Origin: an uncultured Eubacteriales bacterium | Lineage (GTDB): Bacteria; Bacillota; Clostridia; Christensenellales; Aristaeellaceae | Length of the DNA: 64,000 nucleotides | Assembly: GCA_902801165.1 (NCBI GenBank) | Contig: CADCHI010000014.1 | Span: 38,746-102,745 of the forward strand | Direction: 5' to 3' | Shown here: piece after piece, positions 39,329-48,886 of the stretch | Layout: every line of letters starts with the position of its first letter | How positions within the stretch are numbered: the stretch's first letter is position 1 | Notes under the pieces: model-generated | Told to the model about the DNA's origin: nothing | Database searches by the model: none | Seen by the model: the letters and a program-made list of their open reading frames with translations, nothing else | Position numbers and translations under genes: made by a program

Positions 39329-40324
39329 ATGCAGAGGGAAACGAACGGCAAGAGAATCCAATGGGTGGAGCGGGTCCAGGTGCTCTCCATGCTGCTGGTG
39401 GTGCTGCACCACTGCATCCCCCACGGCTACGACGGCCCCGCCGGGCTGCTGGCGCTGCTGGAGGCCATACAGTACCCGGCGCTGGCCTGCTTCTTCCTGA
39501 CCAGCGGCTTGTTCGCGGGCAAGTACCGCGAGGCGGGCTGGCCGGCCTACATGAAGAAGCGCTTCGTGCGCCTGATGACTCCCTACTTCTGCGTCAACCT
39601 GCTGATGCTGGCCCCGCGCTACGTCGCCGCGCGGCTGATGGGCGTCCAGCCGAAGCTCACCCCCGCCTGGCTCGTGCTGTCCTTCCTGAACCCCCACGGC
39701 CAGGGCATCGCCCCCCACCTGTGGTTCCTGCCGACGCTGCTGCTGTGCGCGGCGCTGCCGCCGGTCCTGGACGCGCTCCTGCGCCGGGGACGCGGCGCTC
39801 GGCTTGCGCTGCTCGTCGCGCTGCTGGCCCTGTCGCTGCTGCCGGTGCGGCTGCCCTCCCTGTTCTGCCTGGAGGAGCTGAGGCGCTACCTGGTCTTCTA
39901 TGCCGCCGGGCACGCCCTGGCCCAATCCCGCGGCCTCGACAATCCGCTGCGCGGCCGGACCGGGATGGCCGTCGGCGCGGCGGGCCTCGCGGCCTTCGCG
40001 CTGATCCTGGTCCTGTGCCCGGACTCCCCCTTGGCCGCCGGCTGGTACGCGCTGGGCGGCGGGGCGGCGCTGCTGGCGCTGGCGGGGCTCTCCGCCGGGG
40101 ACGACCCGCTGACCAAATTCTTCCGGGGCAAGACCTTCACGATCTACATCCTGTCGATGTGCGCGCAGAACCTGGTTGAGGTCATCGGCTACAGCGCCCG
40201 CCTGCCCTGGTTCATCACCGCCGGCGCGATGCTGGTCTTCGGCCTGGCCGTGCCCTGCGCCTGGCACCGCCTGAACCGCGCCCATCCCCTGCCCCGCTTC
40301 CTGCGACTGATGACGGGGCTGTGA
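39329..40324 (+). CDS. Acyltransferase 3 family membrane protein
   Basis: 331 residues with about ten membrane spans. The start RIQWVERVQVLSMLLVVLHH with the conserved His near residue 27, and FFLTSGLFAGKYRE after it, are typical of acyltransferase 3 / OafB-like proteins that O-acetylate polysaccharides. It is divergent from the polysaccharide operon, so it may acetylate that product. ACGGAGGGACGGCC precedes the ATG. Confidence 0.88.
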   Translation: MQRETNGKRIQWVERVQVLSMLLVVLHHCIPHGYDGPAGLLALLEAIQYPALACFFLTSGLFAGKYREAGWPAYMKKRFVRLMTPYFCVNLLMLAPRYVAARLMGVQPKLTPAWLVLSFLNPHGQGIAPHLWFLPTLLLCAALPPVLDALLRRGRGARLALLVALLALSLLPVRLPSLFCLEELRRYLVFYAAGHALAQSRGLDNPLRGRTGMAVGAAGLAAFALILVLCPDSPLAAGWYALGGGAALLALAGLSAGDDPLTKFFRGKTFTIYILSMCAQNLVEVIGYSARLPWFITAGAMLVFGLAVPCAWHRLNRAHPLPRFLRLMTGL

Positions 40325-40375
40325 CGCCTTTCGGCAAAACGTCCGGCTTCCAATTCCATCCCTATACTCCGAAAA

Positions 40376-40428
40376 TCGCCCGCGAGAGCGCCTGCCCACC
40401 GACAAGCGTCCCGCGGGCGTTTTATCCC
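40376..40428 (+). terminator. Terminator after the acyltransferase gene
   Basis: CGCCCGCG ... CGCGGGCG followed by TTTTAT, with an imperfect inner stem GAGCGCCTG/CAAGCGTC, 52 bp after the stop. The rest of the 40325-40619 gap holds a promoter and no gene. Confidence 0.65.
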
Positions 40429-40516
40429 CAAGAAAAACCGACGCCGAAATGGCGCTTTTTCATTTTTGAAACACGCCCCGTCCGCCTTCGAGGCCGCATT
40501 CCTCAGGCCGGTCCGC

Positions 40517-40545
40517 TTGCAAAGCTGTGGCGGTTGTGTTAAGAT
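40517..40545 (+). promoter_or_regulatory. Promoter of the two-component operon
   Basis: TTGCAA (40517-40522), 17-bp spacer, TAAGAT (40540-40545), 75 bp before ATG 40620. Confidence 0.55.
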
Positions 40546-40619
40546 ATACGCATGCCTCCGTTATCCAAGCGGGAGCGCCAAGCGGTTTTCAGCGGCCGGA
40601 AGGAAGAGGTTGATGCGGC

Positions 40620-42428
40620 ATGAGAAAGCTTTTCTATCGCGATAACCGGGTCAAGGGCAGCCTGCGTTCAAGGATACTGCTGGTCTTTGCCGCGACCTGG
40701 TTTATCGTGGTGGTGATCCTCGCGGGCGTCGCCGTGCGCACCCAGGTGCAGGCCGCCCAGATCAACGGCGTGCAGTCCTCCCTCTCCCAGATCGCCCTGG
40801 CCAACAACACCGTGGAGCTGACGACCCGCAACGTGGACCTGATCGGCATACGGCTGGTGAATTCGAGCGTCGTACAGGCGCTCTGCGACCCGGGCTTCGT
40901 GGACAAGAGCAGCGAGGAGAGGCGCAGGACGGAATTGATGATGCGCTCCCTGCTCTACGAGGACGCCTTCGTCATCCATCCGGGCCACAGGGTCACGCTG
41001 CTGCTGGCCTGTGAGGACGGGCGGATCTACACCAATCTCGGAGGCGTGTTCTCCCAGAGGACGGATGACCGAACGCTGCGCCTGGTGGAGCAGCTGTCGT
41101 CCCTGGAAGGCGACTCCGGGCCCTATCTGCTGGAAATCGCCCCGGAGAGCGAGCTGTTGCCCGATGCCAACTCGCTGGTGTACCGTCGGCGGTTTGCCTC
41201 AGTGTCCGGCGTGAACACCTCGTCGGAGCTGTACATCCTGGTGCGGAACGCGGACTACCTGAATGAAATGCGGTATGACGGCATCCTGCCGAACGGCTAC
41301 GCCGTAACGGACGATGTCGGAAAGGTGCTGATCAGCGACCAGCTGGAATGGATCGGCCGAAACACCGAACAGCTCTTTGGCCTGGCGGGCAACGCCCTCG
41401 TGGGCCAGAACCACTACCAGACCGTCTCCGGGGGGCACCTGCTGGTCTACGAGCGCAAGGCCGGCTCCCGCTTTACGGGCATCCAGCTGCTCTCCCGAAG
41501 CGAATTCATCGAGAGCGCGCGCCGGATCATCGCGCTGGTCGTCCTGATGGCGATCGTGTTCCTGGGAATCTTCTTCGCCCTGTCCCTGTACCTGTCGCGC
41601 AGGCTGACGGCCCCGCTGAGGAAGCTCGGCGAGAAGATGTACCAGACCGCGGGCGGCGACATGAGCGTGCGCTTCGAGCCCCGCTTCAACGACGAGATCG
41701 GCCTGATCGGCCATCAGTTCGATTCCATGGTGGACCGGCTGAGGGAATCGATGGAGCAGCTGCGGGAGAGCGAGCATGAAAAGCGCGGCGCGGAGCTGCG
41801 GGCGCTGGAAATGCAGATCAACCCCCACTTCATGTACAACACGCTGTCGACCATCGTGTGGCTGGCCAGCGAGGAGAAGAACGAGGAGGTCATCGACATC
41901 ACCAAGATGCTCTCCCGCTATCTGCGGCAGAGCCTCTCGGACGGAAGGGAATTCATCCCCGTGAAGGACGAGATCGAGCACGTCCGCACCTATATCCGCA
42001 TCCAGAGCACCCGGTACGGCGACATCCTGAAGTGCCACTTTGACATCCAGCCGGAGACCGAGGCGATATTGATGCCCAAGCTCATGCTCCAGCCGCTGGT
42101 GGAAAACGCCATCTATCACGGCGTCAAGGAGCGCCGGGACAGCAATGGCGTCATACGCGTCTGCGCGCGGCTGGAGGACCACGCGCTGTGCCTGGAGGTC
42201 TGGGACAACGGAAACATCGACCAGCGGCGGTGCGACCAGCTGAACGACGCGCTGCGCAGCGGCAAGGGCATCGGCATCGGCACCTCCACCATCGACAGCC
42301 GGTTGAAGCTGTATTACCCGGACGCGGCCACGCTGCGCTTCAGAAAGCAGGACTGCTGGACGGTCGCGGCCATCCGCATTCCTGAGACGGGAGGGACGGA
42401 TCCTTATGAAACTCTTGATCGTGGATGA
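40620..42428 (+). CDS. YesM-type sensor histidine kinase
   Basis: 602 residues. N-terminal membrane span (RILLVFAATWFIVVVILAG), an extracellular sensor of about 260 residues (Cache-like by position), a second span (IIALVVLMAIVFLGIFFALS), HAMP, then a His_kinase domain with LEMQINPHFMYNTLSTIVW (phospho-His in NPHF) and an ATPase domain with MLQPLVENAIYHGVKER. Kinases of this group sense carbohydrates and pair with AraC-type regulators. GGAAGAGG lies 8 bp upstream. Its end overlaps the regulator by 23 bp. Confidence 0.92.
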   Translation: MRKLFYRDNRVKGSLRSRILLVFAATWFIVVVILAGVAVRTQVQAAQINGVQSSLSQIALANNTVELTTRNVDLIGIRLVNSSVVQALCDPGFVDKSSEERRRTELMMRSLLYEDAFVIHPGHRVTLLLACEDGRIYTNLGGVFSQRTDDRTLRLVEQLSSLEGDSGPYLLEIAPESELLPDANSLVYRRRFASVSGVNTSSELYILVRNADYLNEMRYDGILPNGYAVTDDVGKVLISDQLEWIGRNTEQLFGLAGNALVGQNHYQTVSGGHLLVYERKAGSRFTGIQLLSRSEFIESARRIIALVVLMAIVFLGIFFALSLYLSRRLTAPLRKLGEKMYQTAGGDMSVRFEPRFNDEIGLIGHQFDSMVDRLRESMEQLRESEHEKRGAELRALEMQINPHFMYNTLSTIVWLASEEKNEEVIDITKMLSRYLRQSLSDGREFIPVKDEIEHVRTYIRIQSTRYGDILKCHFDIQPETEAILMPKLMLQPLVENAIYHGVKERRDSNGVIRVCARLEDHALCLEVWDNGNIDQRRCDQLNDALRSGKGIGIGTSTIDSRLKLYYPDAATLRFRKQDCWTVAAIRIPETGGTDPYETLDRG

Positions 42429-43998
42429 CGAGTTCATCTGCCGCAACGGCATGGCGGAGGTCGTCGCCCGGCGCCGGCCGGAGGTGCAGGTGCTCACCGC
42501 CTGCAACGGCGTGGAGGCCGCCGCCCTGCTGGAGCGGGAGCCGGTTGACGCCATGTTCCTGGACATCCGCATGCCCGGGTACGACGGCTTTGAGCTCCTG
42601 CAGATCCTGAAGCAGCGCGGCCAGGGCGACATCCTCACCGTCATCGTCTCCGGGGTGGACGACTTTGAATACGCCCGAAGCGCCATCCAGGACAACGTGC
42701 TGGACTACCTGCTCAAGCCCATCACCCCTCAGGAGACGATCCAGATGGTGGACCGCATCAACCAGGAGCTGGCCCGTCGCCAGAAGCGCAGCCGGGAGCT
42801 GGCCACCCTGCGCGACCTCGTGGCCAGGAACCGCAACGAAATGCTCCTGCAGCTCTTCGGCGACGTGATCTCCGGCATGTACGATCCGGACGAGCTCATC
42901 CGGCGGGGCGAGCTGCTGCAGGTGGACCTGCGCGGGGAGGAGTTTTTGTGCGCCGCGGTGCGGGTGCTGAACCGGTCCCACCCCGACCCCTCCCTGGAGG
43001 AGCTGCAAATGGACACCCTCAAGTGCAGGCAGCTGCTGGACCAATTCCTGGAGGCCTATCCCGGCGCGTGGCTGTTCCAGACCAACATGGACCGGTTCGC
43101 GATGCTGTTTACCGCCCGCAGGAAGGGCGACATCCGCCCCGGCGAGCTGATCAACCGCCTCGAGGAGCTGGTCCAGCGCGCCGGCGACACCCACGGCCTG
43201 CGCATCGCGGCGGGGGTCGCCGAGCCGTGCCACGCGCTGGAGCACATCGCCGTGTGCTACGACGAGGCCAAGCGCACCCTGCAATACAAGACCCTGTTCG
43301 CCGGCATGGAGACCGGCTTCATCCACGATTACCGCCGTTCCGGCCGGAGCTATTACATCGCCGACTACGACCAGGTGAACGTGATGCTGCACAACGGAGA
43401 GCTGGACAAGCTGAAGGCTCGGATGCGCGAGACCCTGATGGAGGCGGCGGCCCGGAAGCAGACCGGCGACATCGACTCCCTGGCGCTGGCCTGCAACGAG
43501 ATCCTGCTGACCCTGTGCAAGATCCTGTATGAGGGCGGCGCGGACATCAGCGTCTACTTCCAGCCGGGAAGCCTGGCGCTCCGGCTGCCGGACAACCTGA
43601 CCCGGCTGGAGGATGTCCAGGCCTGGCTGGACGAGCTGCTGGAGGACTCCGCCCGGCTGCTTGAAAACCAGGCCCGGCAATACAGCTCCCACCTCGTCAA
43701 GCGCATCCTGCAATACGTCAATTCCCACTACGCAAAGCCCCTCAACAACGCGATGATCGCGGACGAATTCGGCTATTCCCCGAATTACATCGGGCGGATC
43801 TTCCACGACGAGACGGGGACCAACCTGAACGACTACATCAAGGGCGTTCGCATCAACCGGGCGCGGGACCTGCTGCTGCACACGTCCATGCGGGTCGCGG
43901 ACATCGCCCGGGAAACCGGCTTCAGCGACGCCCAGTATTTCAGCGTCGTCTTCCGGCAAAAGACCGGCCTCTCCCCCTCTGAATTCAGGAGCCAATGA
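42406..43998 (+). CDS. YesN-type response regulator with AraC DNA-binding domain
   Basis: 530 residues. Receiver domain at the N-terminus with acidic VDDEF and phospho-Asp in MFLDIRMPGYDG, switch residues VIVSGVDDFEYAR and the Lys in LLKPITP. A middle region of about 280 residues follows. The C-terminal AraC/XylS double helix-turn-helix has NAMIADEFGYSPNYIGRIFH and VADIARETGFSDAQYFSVVF. It very likely activates the sugar transporter operon 170 bp downstream. Confidence 0.92.
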   Translation: MKLLIVDDEFICRNGMAEVVARRRPEVQVLTACNGVEAAALLEREPVDAMFLDIRMPGYDGFELLQILKQRGQGDILTVIVSGVDDFEYARSAIQDNVLDYLLKPITPQETIQMVDRINQELARRQKRSRELATLRDLVARNRNEMLLQLFGDVISGMYDPDELIRRGELLQVDLRGEEFLCAAVRVLNRSHPDPSLEELQMDTLKCRQLLDQFLEAYPGAWLFQTNMDRFAMLFTARRKGDIRPGELINRLEELVQRAGDTHGLRIAAGVAEPCHALEHIAVCYDEAKRTLQYKTLFAGMETGFIHDYRRSGRSYYIADYDQVNVMLHNGELDKLKARMRETLMEAAARKQTGDIDSLALACNEILLTLCKILYEGGADISVYFQPGSLALRLPDNLTRLEDVQAWLDELLEDSARLLENQARQYSSHLVKRILQYVNSHYAKPLNNAMIADEFGYSPNYIGRIFHDETGTNLNDYIKGVRINRARDLLLHTSMRVADIARETGFSDAQYFSVVFRQKTGLSPSEFRSQ

Positions 43999-44017
43999 GG
44001 GCTCCTTCCCCGCGCGG

Positions 44018-44041
44018 GGCTGCCTCATGGCAGCCTCGTTT
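44018..44041 (+). terminator. Terminator after the response regulator
   Basis: GGCTGCC-TCAT-GGCAGCC followed by TCGTTTGTTATATTT, 20 bp beyond the stop. Confidence 0.7.
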
Positions 44042-44086
44042 GTTATATTTCGGTTGATTTTTCAATGCAATAGTTGAAATTTCACG

Positions 44087-44115
44087 TTGATAATCCGCTT
44101 CCCCATTCTTATAAT
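44087..44115 (+). promoter_or_regulatory. Promoter of the sugar ABC transporter operon
   Basis: TTGATA (44087-44092), 17-bp spacer, TATAAT (44110-44115), 54 bp before ATG 44170. The stretch 44050-44086 upstream (GGTTGATTTTTCAATGC, GTTGAAATTTCACG) contains TTGAwWTTTC-like repeats and may bind the AraC-type regulator. Confidence 0.75.
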
Positions 44116-44169
44116 GGCATCATGGAAACGGCTTCAGGGACGCGATTGCTGCACAGAGGAGGCGTTGTG

Positions 44170-45150
44170 ATGGTCCAGAACAAGGCGCGAAGCGGTCATT
44201 TGACGCTGCTTCATTTCTTCTCAGATTACGTTATTATCGTGCCAATCCTGCTGTTGATCGTCATCTGGACGATCATCGCACCGAATTTCCTGACGTACAA
44301 CAACTTCATGAACGTGCTGCGTCAGGTATCGATGGTGGCAATCCTGGCCGCCGGCCAGTACTTCATGATCTGCACCGGCTACATCGACTTCGCCCTGGGC
44401 GCGCTGGTCGGCCTGTGCGGCATCATCTTCGCCAAGGCGATGGTGGACTGGAGCCTGGCGCCGGGGCTGGCCGCGGTGGTCGCGCTGATGGTCGGCCTGC
44501 TGTGCGAGCTCGTCAGCGGCACGCTGGTCACCAACTTCCAGCTTCCCGCCTTCGTGGCGACGCTGGGCATGATGTACATCGGCCGCGGCCTGTGCTACGT
44601 CATCACCAATTCCTACCCCATCAGCAAGATCCCGGCCAGCGTCGCCTGGATCGGCCGCGGCTACATCGCCAACGCGATCCCATGGCCCGTGGCCATCATG
44701 ATCGGGGTCTACGTCATCGTCACATTCGTCTCGAAAAAGACGAAGTTCGGGCGGTTCGTATACGCCACCGGCGGCAACCGGGAGGCGGCGCACCTGTCCG
44801 GCATCAACGTGAATCTCATCACGAAGTGCTCCTTCCTGCTCGGCGGCCTGTTCTCCACGCTGACCGCCATCATCCTGGTGTCCCGCTTGAATTCCGGCCA
44901 GCCCTCCGCGGGCACGGGCTATGAGTTCCAGGCGGTCATCGCCTGCGTCATGGGCGGCGTCTCGCTGGCAGGCGGCAAGGGCAAGGCCCCGGGCGTCATC
45001 CTCGGCGCCATCTTCGTGGGCCTGCTGACCAACGGCATGACGCTGATCAACGTAGACTCCAACTGGCAGCAGGTCGTGCAGGGCGTCGTGCTGATCCTGG
45101 CCATCACCTTTGACGTGTACAAGCAGCGCCGCCAGGCGTCTACCCGGTAA
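44170..45150 (+). CDS. Sugar ABC transporter permease (RbsC family)
   Basis: 326 residues with about nine membrane spans. RbsC/BPD_transp_2 signs include NFLTYNNFMNVLRQVSMVAI, MICTGYIDFALGALVGLCG and VIACVMGGVSLAGGKGKAPG near the end (ATPase contact). ATG 44170 follows AGAGGAGGCGTTGTG; an open extension upstream overlaps the promoter. It is the first gene of the operon permease-ATPase-binding protein. Confidence 0.9.
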   Translation: MVQNKARSGHLTLLHFFSDYVIIVPILLLIVIWTIIAPNFLTYNNFMNVLRQVSMVAILAAGQYFMICTGYIDFALGALVGLCGIIFAKAMVDWSLAPGLAAVVALMVGLLCELVSGTLVTNFQLPAFVATLGMMYIGRGLCYVITNSYPISKIPASVAWIGRGYIANAIPWPVAIMIGVYVIVTFVSKKTKFGRFVYATGGNREAAHLSGINVNLITKCSFLLGGLFSTLTAIILVSRLNSGQPSAGTGYEFQAVIACVMGGVSLAGGKGKAPGVILGAIFVGLLTNGMTLINVDSNWQQVVQGVVLILAITFDVYKQRRQASTR

Positions 45151-45162
45151 GGAGGCGCGGCT

Positions 45163-46665
45163 ATGGAAAACAACAGCGGCATTCCGGCTGCGGAGGTCAT
45201 ACTGGATATTCGCGGCCTGACCAAGGTGTTCCCGGGCGTCAAGGCGCTGGACGACGTCAGCCTGCAGGTGCGCCGGGGCAGCGTCCACGCGCTGATCGGT
45301 GAAAACGGCGCCGGCAAGTCGACGCTGATCAAGATCCTCAGCGGCGTGTACCAGGCGACCTCCGGGGAATTCTGGTTCAAGGGCCAGAAGGTCCACGTGG
45401 AGAAGCCCCTGGATGCGCAGCGGCTGGGCCTGAGCGTGGTGCACCAGGAGATCAAGCTGGTGGAGACGCTGTCCGTGGCGGAAAACATCTTCCTGGGCCG
45501 CCCCCAGTGCAAGTCCGGCCTGATCAACTGGGGCGCGATGCGCCGGGAAGCGCGGCGGATGGTGGAGGATTTGAACATCAAGCTGGACGTCGACATGGAG
45601 GTCTCCCGGCTGAGCATCGCCCAGAAGCAGATCGTGGAGATCTGCAAGGCGCTGTCCTTCAACGCGGAGCTGATCATCATGGACGAGCCCTCCGCGACGC
45701 TGACGGAGAACGAATTGGAGTGCCTGTTCGACATCATCGCCAGGCTGCGCAGCAAGGGCATCACGGTGATCTACATCTCCCACCGCATGGAGGAGATCTT
45801 CAAGGTGGCCGACAGCGTCTCGGTGCTGCGCGACGGCAAGCACATCCAGACGATGCCCGTGGCGGGAATCGAGCGCAGCCAGCTCATCTCCCTGATGGTG
45901 GGCCGGGAGATCGGCAACGAGTATCCCAAGCTCCCCGCGCGCATCGGCGAGGTTGCCCTGAGGGCGGAGCACCTGACCAACCGGAAGATCCACGACGTCA
46001 GCTTCGAGGTGCGCCACGGCGAGATCCTCGGGTTCGCCGGCCTCGTGGGCGCGGGCCGCACCGAGACCGTCCGGGCCGTGTTCGCGGCGGATTCGCTGAC
46101 GGAAGGCTCGCTCTACATCAACGGCACGCCCGTGAAGTTCCACAGCGTCCGGGACGCCATCCGCCACCGCATCGCCCTGATTCCGGAGGACCGGAAGGAG
46201 CAGGGCCTGGTCCTGGGCATGAGCATCAAGCAGAACATCAGCATGGTGGACCTGAACAATGTGTGCGTCAATGGCCTGCTGAGCGGCCGCAAGGAGCAGC
46301 AGCTCTCCATAGAGATGATCGAAAAGCTGTCCATCGCCACCCCCAGCGAGGAAAAGGAGGTGCGCCAGCTCTCCGGCGGCAACCAGCAGAAGGTGGTGCT
46401 GGCCAAGTGGCTGGCCGTGGATTCCGACATCGTCATACTGGACGAGCCGACCCGCGGCATCGACGTGGGCGCCAAGGCTGAAATCTACCGTCTGATCGGC
46501 ATGCTGGCCCAGCAGGGCAAGGCGGTCATCATGATCTCCTCGGACATGCCGGAGCTGATCGGCGTATGCGACAGGATATGCGTCATGCGCGAGGGCACCA
46601 TCTCCGGGTCCATGGACCGGGAGCACTTCTCCCAGGAGGCCATACTGGACCTGGCGGTGTCCTGA
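45163..46665 (+). CDS. Sugar ABC transporter ATPase (RbsA/MglA family)
   Basis: 500 residues with two ATPase domains. The first has Walker A GENGAGKST, signature LSIAQKQ and Walker B LIIMDEPSATLTE. The second has a degenerate P-loop region (GLVGAGRTE) and LSGGNQQK with VILDEPTRGIDVGA, as is usual for this family. It powers uptake of a monosaccharide with the permease 12 bp upstream. GGAGGCGCGGCT precedes the ATG. Confidence 0.93.
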   Translation: MENNSGIPAAEVILDIRGLTKVFPGVKALDDVSLQVRRGSVHALIGENGAGKSTLIKILSGVYQATSGEFWFKGQKVHVEKPLDAQRLGLSVVHQEIKLVETLSVAENIFLGRPQCKSGLINWGAMRREARRMVEDLNIKLDVDMEVSRLSIAQKQIVEICKALSFNAELIIMDEPSATLTENELECLFDIIARLRSKGITVIYISHRMEEIFKVADSVSVLRDGKHIQTMPVAGIERSQLISLMVGREIGNEYPKLPARIGEVALRAEHLTNRKIHDVSFEVRHGEILGFAGLVGAGRTETVRAVFAADSLTEGSLYINGTPVKFHSVRDAIRHRIALIPEDRKEQGLVLGMSIKQNISMVDLNNVCVNGLLSGRKEQQLSIEMIEKLSIATPSEEKEVRQLSGGNQQKVVLAKWLAVDSDIVILDEPTRGIDVGAKAEIYRLIGMLAQQGKAVIMISSDMPELIGVCDRICVMREGTISGSMDREHFSQEAILDLAVS

Positions 46666-46693
46666 CGCGGCATAGACCGTCACCGTAACTTAG

Positions 46694-46716
46694 GGCAAAC
46701 CCACTGCAGTGGTTTT
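46694..46716 (+). promoter_or_regulatory. Intercistronic hairpin before the binding-protein gene
   Basis: AAACCCACTGCAGTGGTTTT forms a compact palindrome between ATPase and binding protein, 20 bp before the AAGGAGGG ribosome-binding site. Such stems often protect or attenuate mRNA so that the binding protein is made in excess. Confidence 0.5.
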
Positions 46717-46737
46717 GATAGAAAAGGAGGGTATTCC

Positions 46738-47709
46738 ATGAAGAAGTTCCTGTGTGCCATACTGATCATGTCCATCGCGCTTTCCATGCTGCTGTTCGCC
46801 ACGGTCGCCCTGGCGGAGGACGGGAAGACCATCGGCGTCGACCTGTACTATCGCCGCGACGAATACTACGTGGATCTGGAATCCACCTTCACCACCTATG
46901 GCGCCGAGCAGGGCTACACCATGAACATCCAGGATGCTGACGGCGATGTCGCCAAGCAGATCCAGCAGGTTGAGGACTTCATCACCGCCGGCGTGGACGC
47001 CATCGCCATCGCCGTAGCCGACCCCGACGCGCTGGCGCCGGTGCTCGAGAGCGCCGTAGAGGCCGGCATCCCCGTGGTGTGCTACGACGGCGGCGCCAAC
47101 AGCGACAAGGTCTCCACGAAGGTCATCTTCGACTACGCCTACAACGGACAGCTGACCGGCGAATGGGCGGTCAACTACATCCAGAACGAGCTGGCCGACA
47201 AGGAGACCGTCAAGGTCGCCCTGCTGGACTTCCCGGCCTCCCCCGTGGTGTGCGTGCCCATGGCCGACAACTTCCAGAAGTGCGTTGAGGAACTGCCCAA
47301 TGTGCAGGTCGTCGCCCGCCAGGACGGCAAGGCCAACCGCACCGACTCCATGGCCGTGGCGGAGAACATCCTGAACGCCAACCCGGACATCGACATCTTC
47401 TACGGCATCAACTTCGACACCGGCATGGGCGCGGTTTCCGCCATCCAGGCCGCGAACTCCAACGCCATCGTCATCTGCGCCGGCTGGGCCTCCGAGGGCT
47501 TTGAGATGCTGGAGGCCGACGACCCGATCCTGAAGGTCATGTGCGCCAACGTCCCCGTCGTGCAGGCCAAGGACACCGTCGACGCCATCACCAAGCTGTT
47601 CAACGGCGAGGAGCTGCCGAAGGAGACCCTGTCCATGCCGATGCTGCTGGATGCCTCCAACATCCACGACTACGACTGGAAGTCCATCGTCGACGCCCGC
47701 ATGAACTGA
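46738..47709 (+). CDS. Periplasmic-type sugar-binding protein (Peripla_BP_4)
   Basis: 323 residues. Signal peptide MKKFLCAILIMSIALSMLLF, ending ATVALAED, so cleavage is of the SPase I type after ALA; there is no lipobox Cys near the cleavage point. The mature part has the RbsB-like fold: TIGVDLYYRRDEYYVDLE, then FITAGVDAIAIAVADPDALA and IPVVCYDGGANSDKV. It delivers a sugar to the RbsC/RbsA-type pair. The sugar is not identifiable. AAGGAGGGTATTCC precedes the ATG. Confidence 0.9.
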   Translation: MKKFLCAILIMSIALSMLLFATVALAEDGKTIGVDLYYRRDEYYVDLESTFTTYGAEQGYTMNIQDADGDVAKQIQQVEDFITAGVDAIAIAVADPDALAPVLESAVEAGIPVVCYDGGANSDKVSTKVIFDYAYNGQLTGEWAVNYIQNELADKETVKVALLDFPASPVVCVPMADNFQKCVEELPNVQVVARQDGKANRTDSMAVAENILNANPDIDIFYGINFDTGMGAVSAIQAANSNAIVICAGWASEGFEMLEADDPILKVMCANVPVVQAKDTVDAITKLFNGEELPKETLSMPMLLDASNIHDYDWKSIVDARMN

Positions 47710-47815
47710 TCCGTTCCCCAGGGGGAAGGCTGACAGCGCTGCAGTGGAAAAGGCCTTCCCGCCGTGAAGGACCGATTAGAGTGACCTCCTGGAACGAACC
47801 AGGCCGGGTCCGCCC

Positions 47816-47850
47816 CGCGACCTGCCCCCTCCCGGGCAGGTCGCGTGTCC
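47816..47850 (+). terminator. Terminator after the binding-protein gene
   Basis: CGCGACCTGCCC-cctccc-GGGCAGGTCGCG, then TGTCCCTTTG. The strong 12-bp stem lies between the binding protein and the next gene, so the latter may be expressed at a lower level by read-through. Confidence 0.7.
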
Positions 47851-47885
47851 CTTTGTAAACCATTCGACCATTGGAGGCAGCAAAC

Positions 47886-48821
47886 ATGATTTCCTGCACA
47901 GAATTCATTCCCGCCTACAGCGAGCTGTTCACCTTCCTGGAGGAAAAGCACGGACGGGAGGAAGTGGACCGCTTCTGGAAGTACCTGTTCGAGCCGGACG
48001 GCAAGGGCATTCCGCTGATCAACTTCGTCAAGGAGAAGGGCATCCGCGGCTGCTGGGATTACTGGACCGGTACGCTGAACGAGGAAGCCGCGGACTTCAC
48101 GATGTACCTGAACGAGAAGGCGGGCTGGTACTACAACGTGATGCACCACTGTCCCTCCAAGGGGCGACTGCTGGAGCTGGAGCAGAGCATCGGCATAAAG
48201 CCCTACCACGACTACTGCCTGCACTGCGATTCCTATCGCGCCGCGGCGGAGAAGGTAGGGCTGAAGTACATATACAATTTTTGCGGCGTCGATCACGCCG
48301 CCTGTTCCATGCTGATCTACGACCCGAAGGTGTTCGACGGCCGGGTCATCATCGACGAGAACACGGAAATCATGGACCGCAGGGCTTCCCAGAACGAATA
48401 CTTCCATCGGGACTTCCACAGCAGCCTGAACATGGGCCTTGACTACGTGGGCGAAAAATACGGCGAGGCGGAGCTGGTCGAATACCTGCGCAGCTACACC
48501 TCGCACGTCTACGGAAAACTGCCGGAGGCCATCAGGGCCGAGGGCCTGGGCGCGCTGAAGGCGCACATCGAAAACACCTACGCGCTGGAGCACGCCCCGG
48601 ACGCGGTGAGGACCGCGCTGGAGGGCAACGCGCTGCGGGTGGAGATCGACTACTGCCCGGGCGTCCGGCACCTGCGCGAAACGGGCCGCAGGGTGTCCCG
48701 GTGGTACGCGCACTCCACCTCCGTCGTCATGCAGGCCATCGCCGATGCCAGCGGCCTTCGCTTCGAGATGGGCGATTACGACCCCCAGACCGGCAGGACC
48801 AGCTACGCCTTCTACGCCTGA
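47886..48821 (+). CDS. Unknown conserved protein linked to the sugar operon
   Basis: 311 residues from ATG 47886 (TTGGAGGCAGCAAAC upstream). No membrane span or signal is seen. Notable stretches: RGCWDYWTGTLNEEAADFTM, YYNVMHHCPSKGRLLELEQ, YHDYCLHCDSYRAAAEKVG and NFCGVDHAACSM; the conserved-looking Cys/His residues suggest a metal or active-site role. The spacing recalls the L-2-amino-thiazoline-4-carboxylate hydrolase-like family, but that is a weak impression. Its place after a sugar transporter suggests catabolism of the imported compound. Confidence 0.6.
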   Translation: MISCTEFIPAYSELFTFLEEKHGREEVDRFWKYLFEPDGKGIPLINFVKEKGIRGCWDYWTGTLNEEAADFTMYLNEKAGWYYNVMHHCPSKGRLLELEQSIGIKPYHDYCLHCDSYRAAAEKVGLKYIYNFCGVDHAACSMLIYDPKVFDGRVIIDENTEIMDRRASQNEYFHRDFHSSLNMGLDYVGEKYGEAELVEYLRSYTSHVYGKLPEAIRAEGLGALKAHIENTYALEHAPDAVRTALEGNALRVEIDYCPGVRHLRETGRRVSRWYAHSTSVVMQAIADASGLRFEMGDYDPQTGRTSYAFYA

Positions 48822-48886
48822 CTCTTCGCCATTGCTTCCCACGGGGGCATTCAGGCGTTCCCACGCCCGATCCTTTGCCCCCGTTC

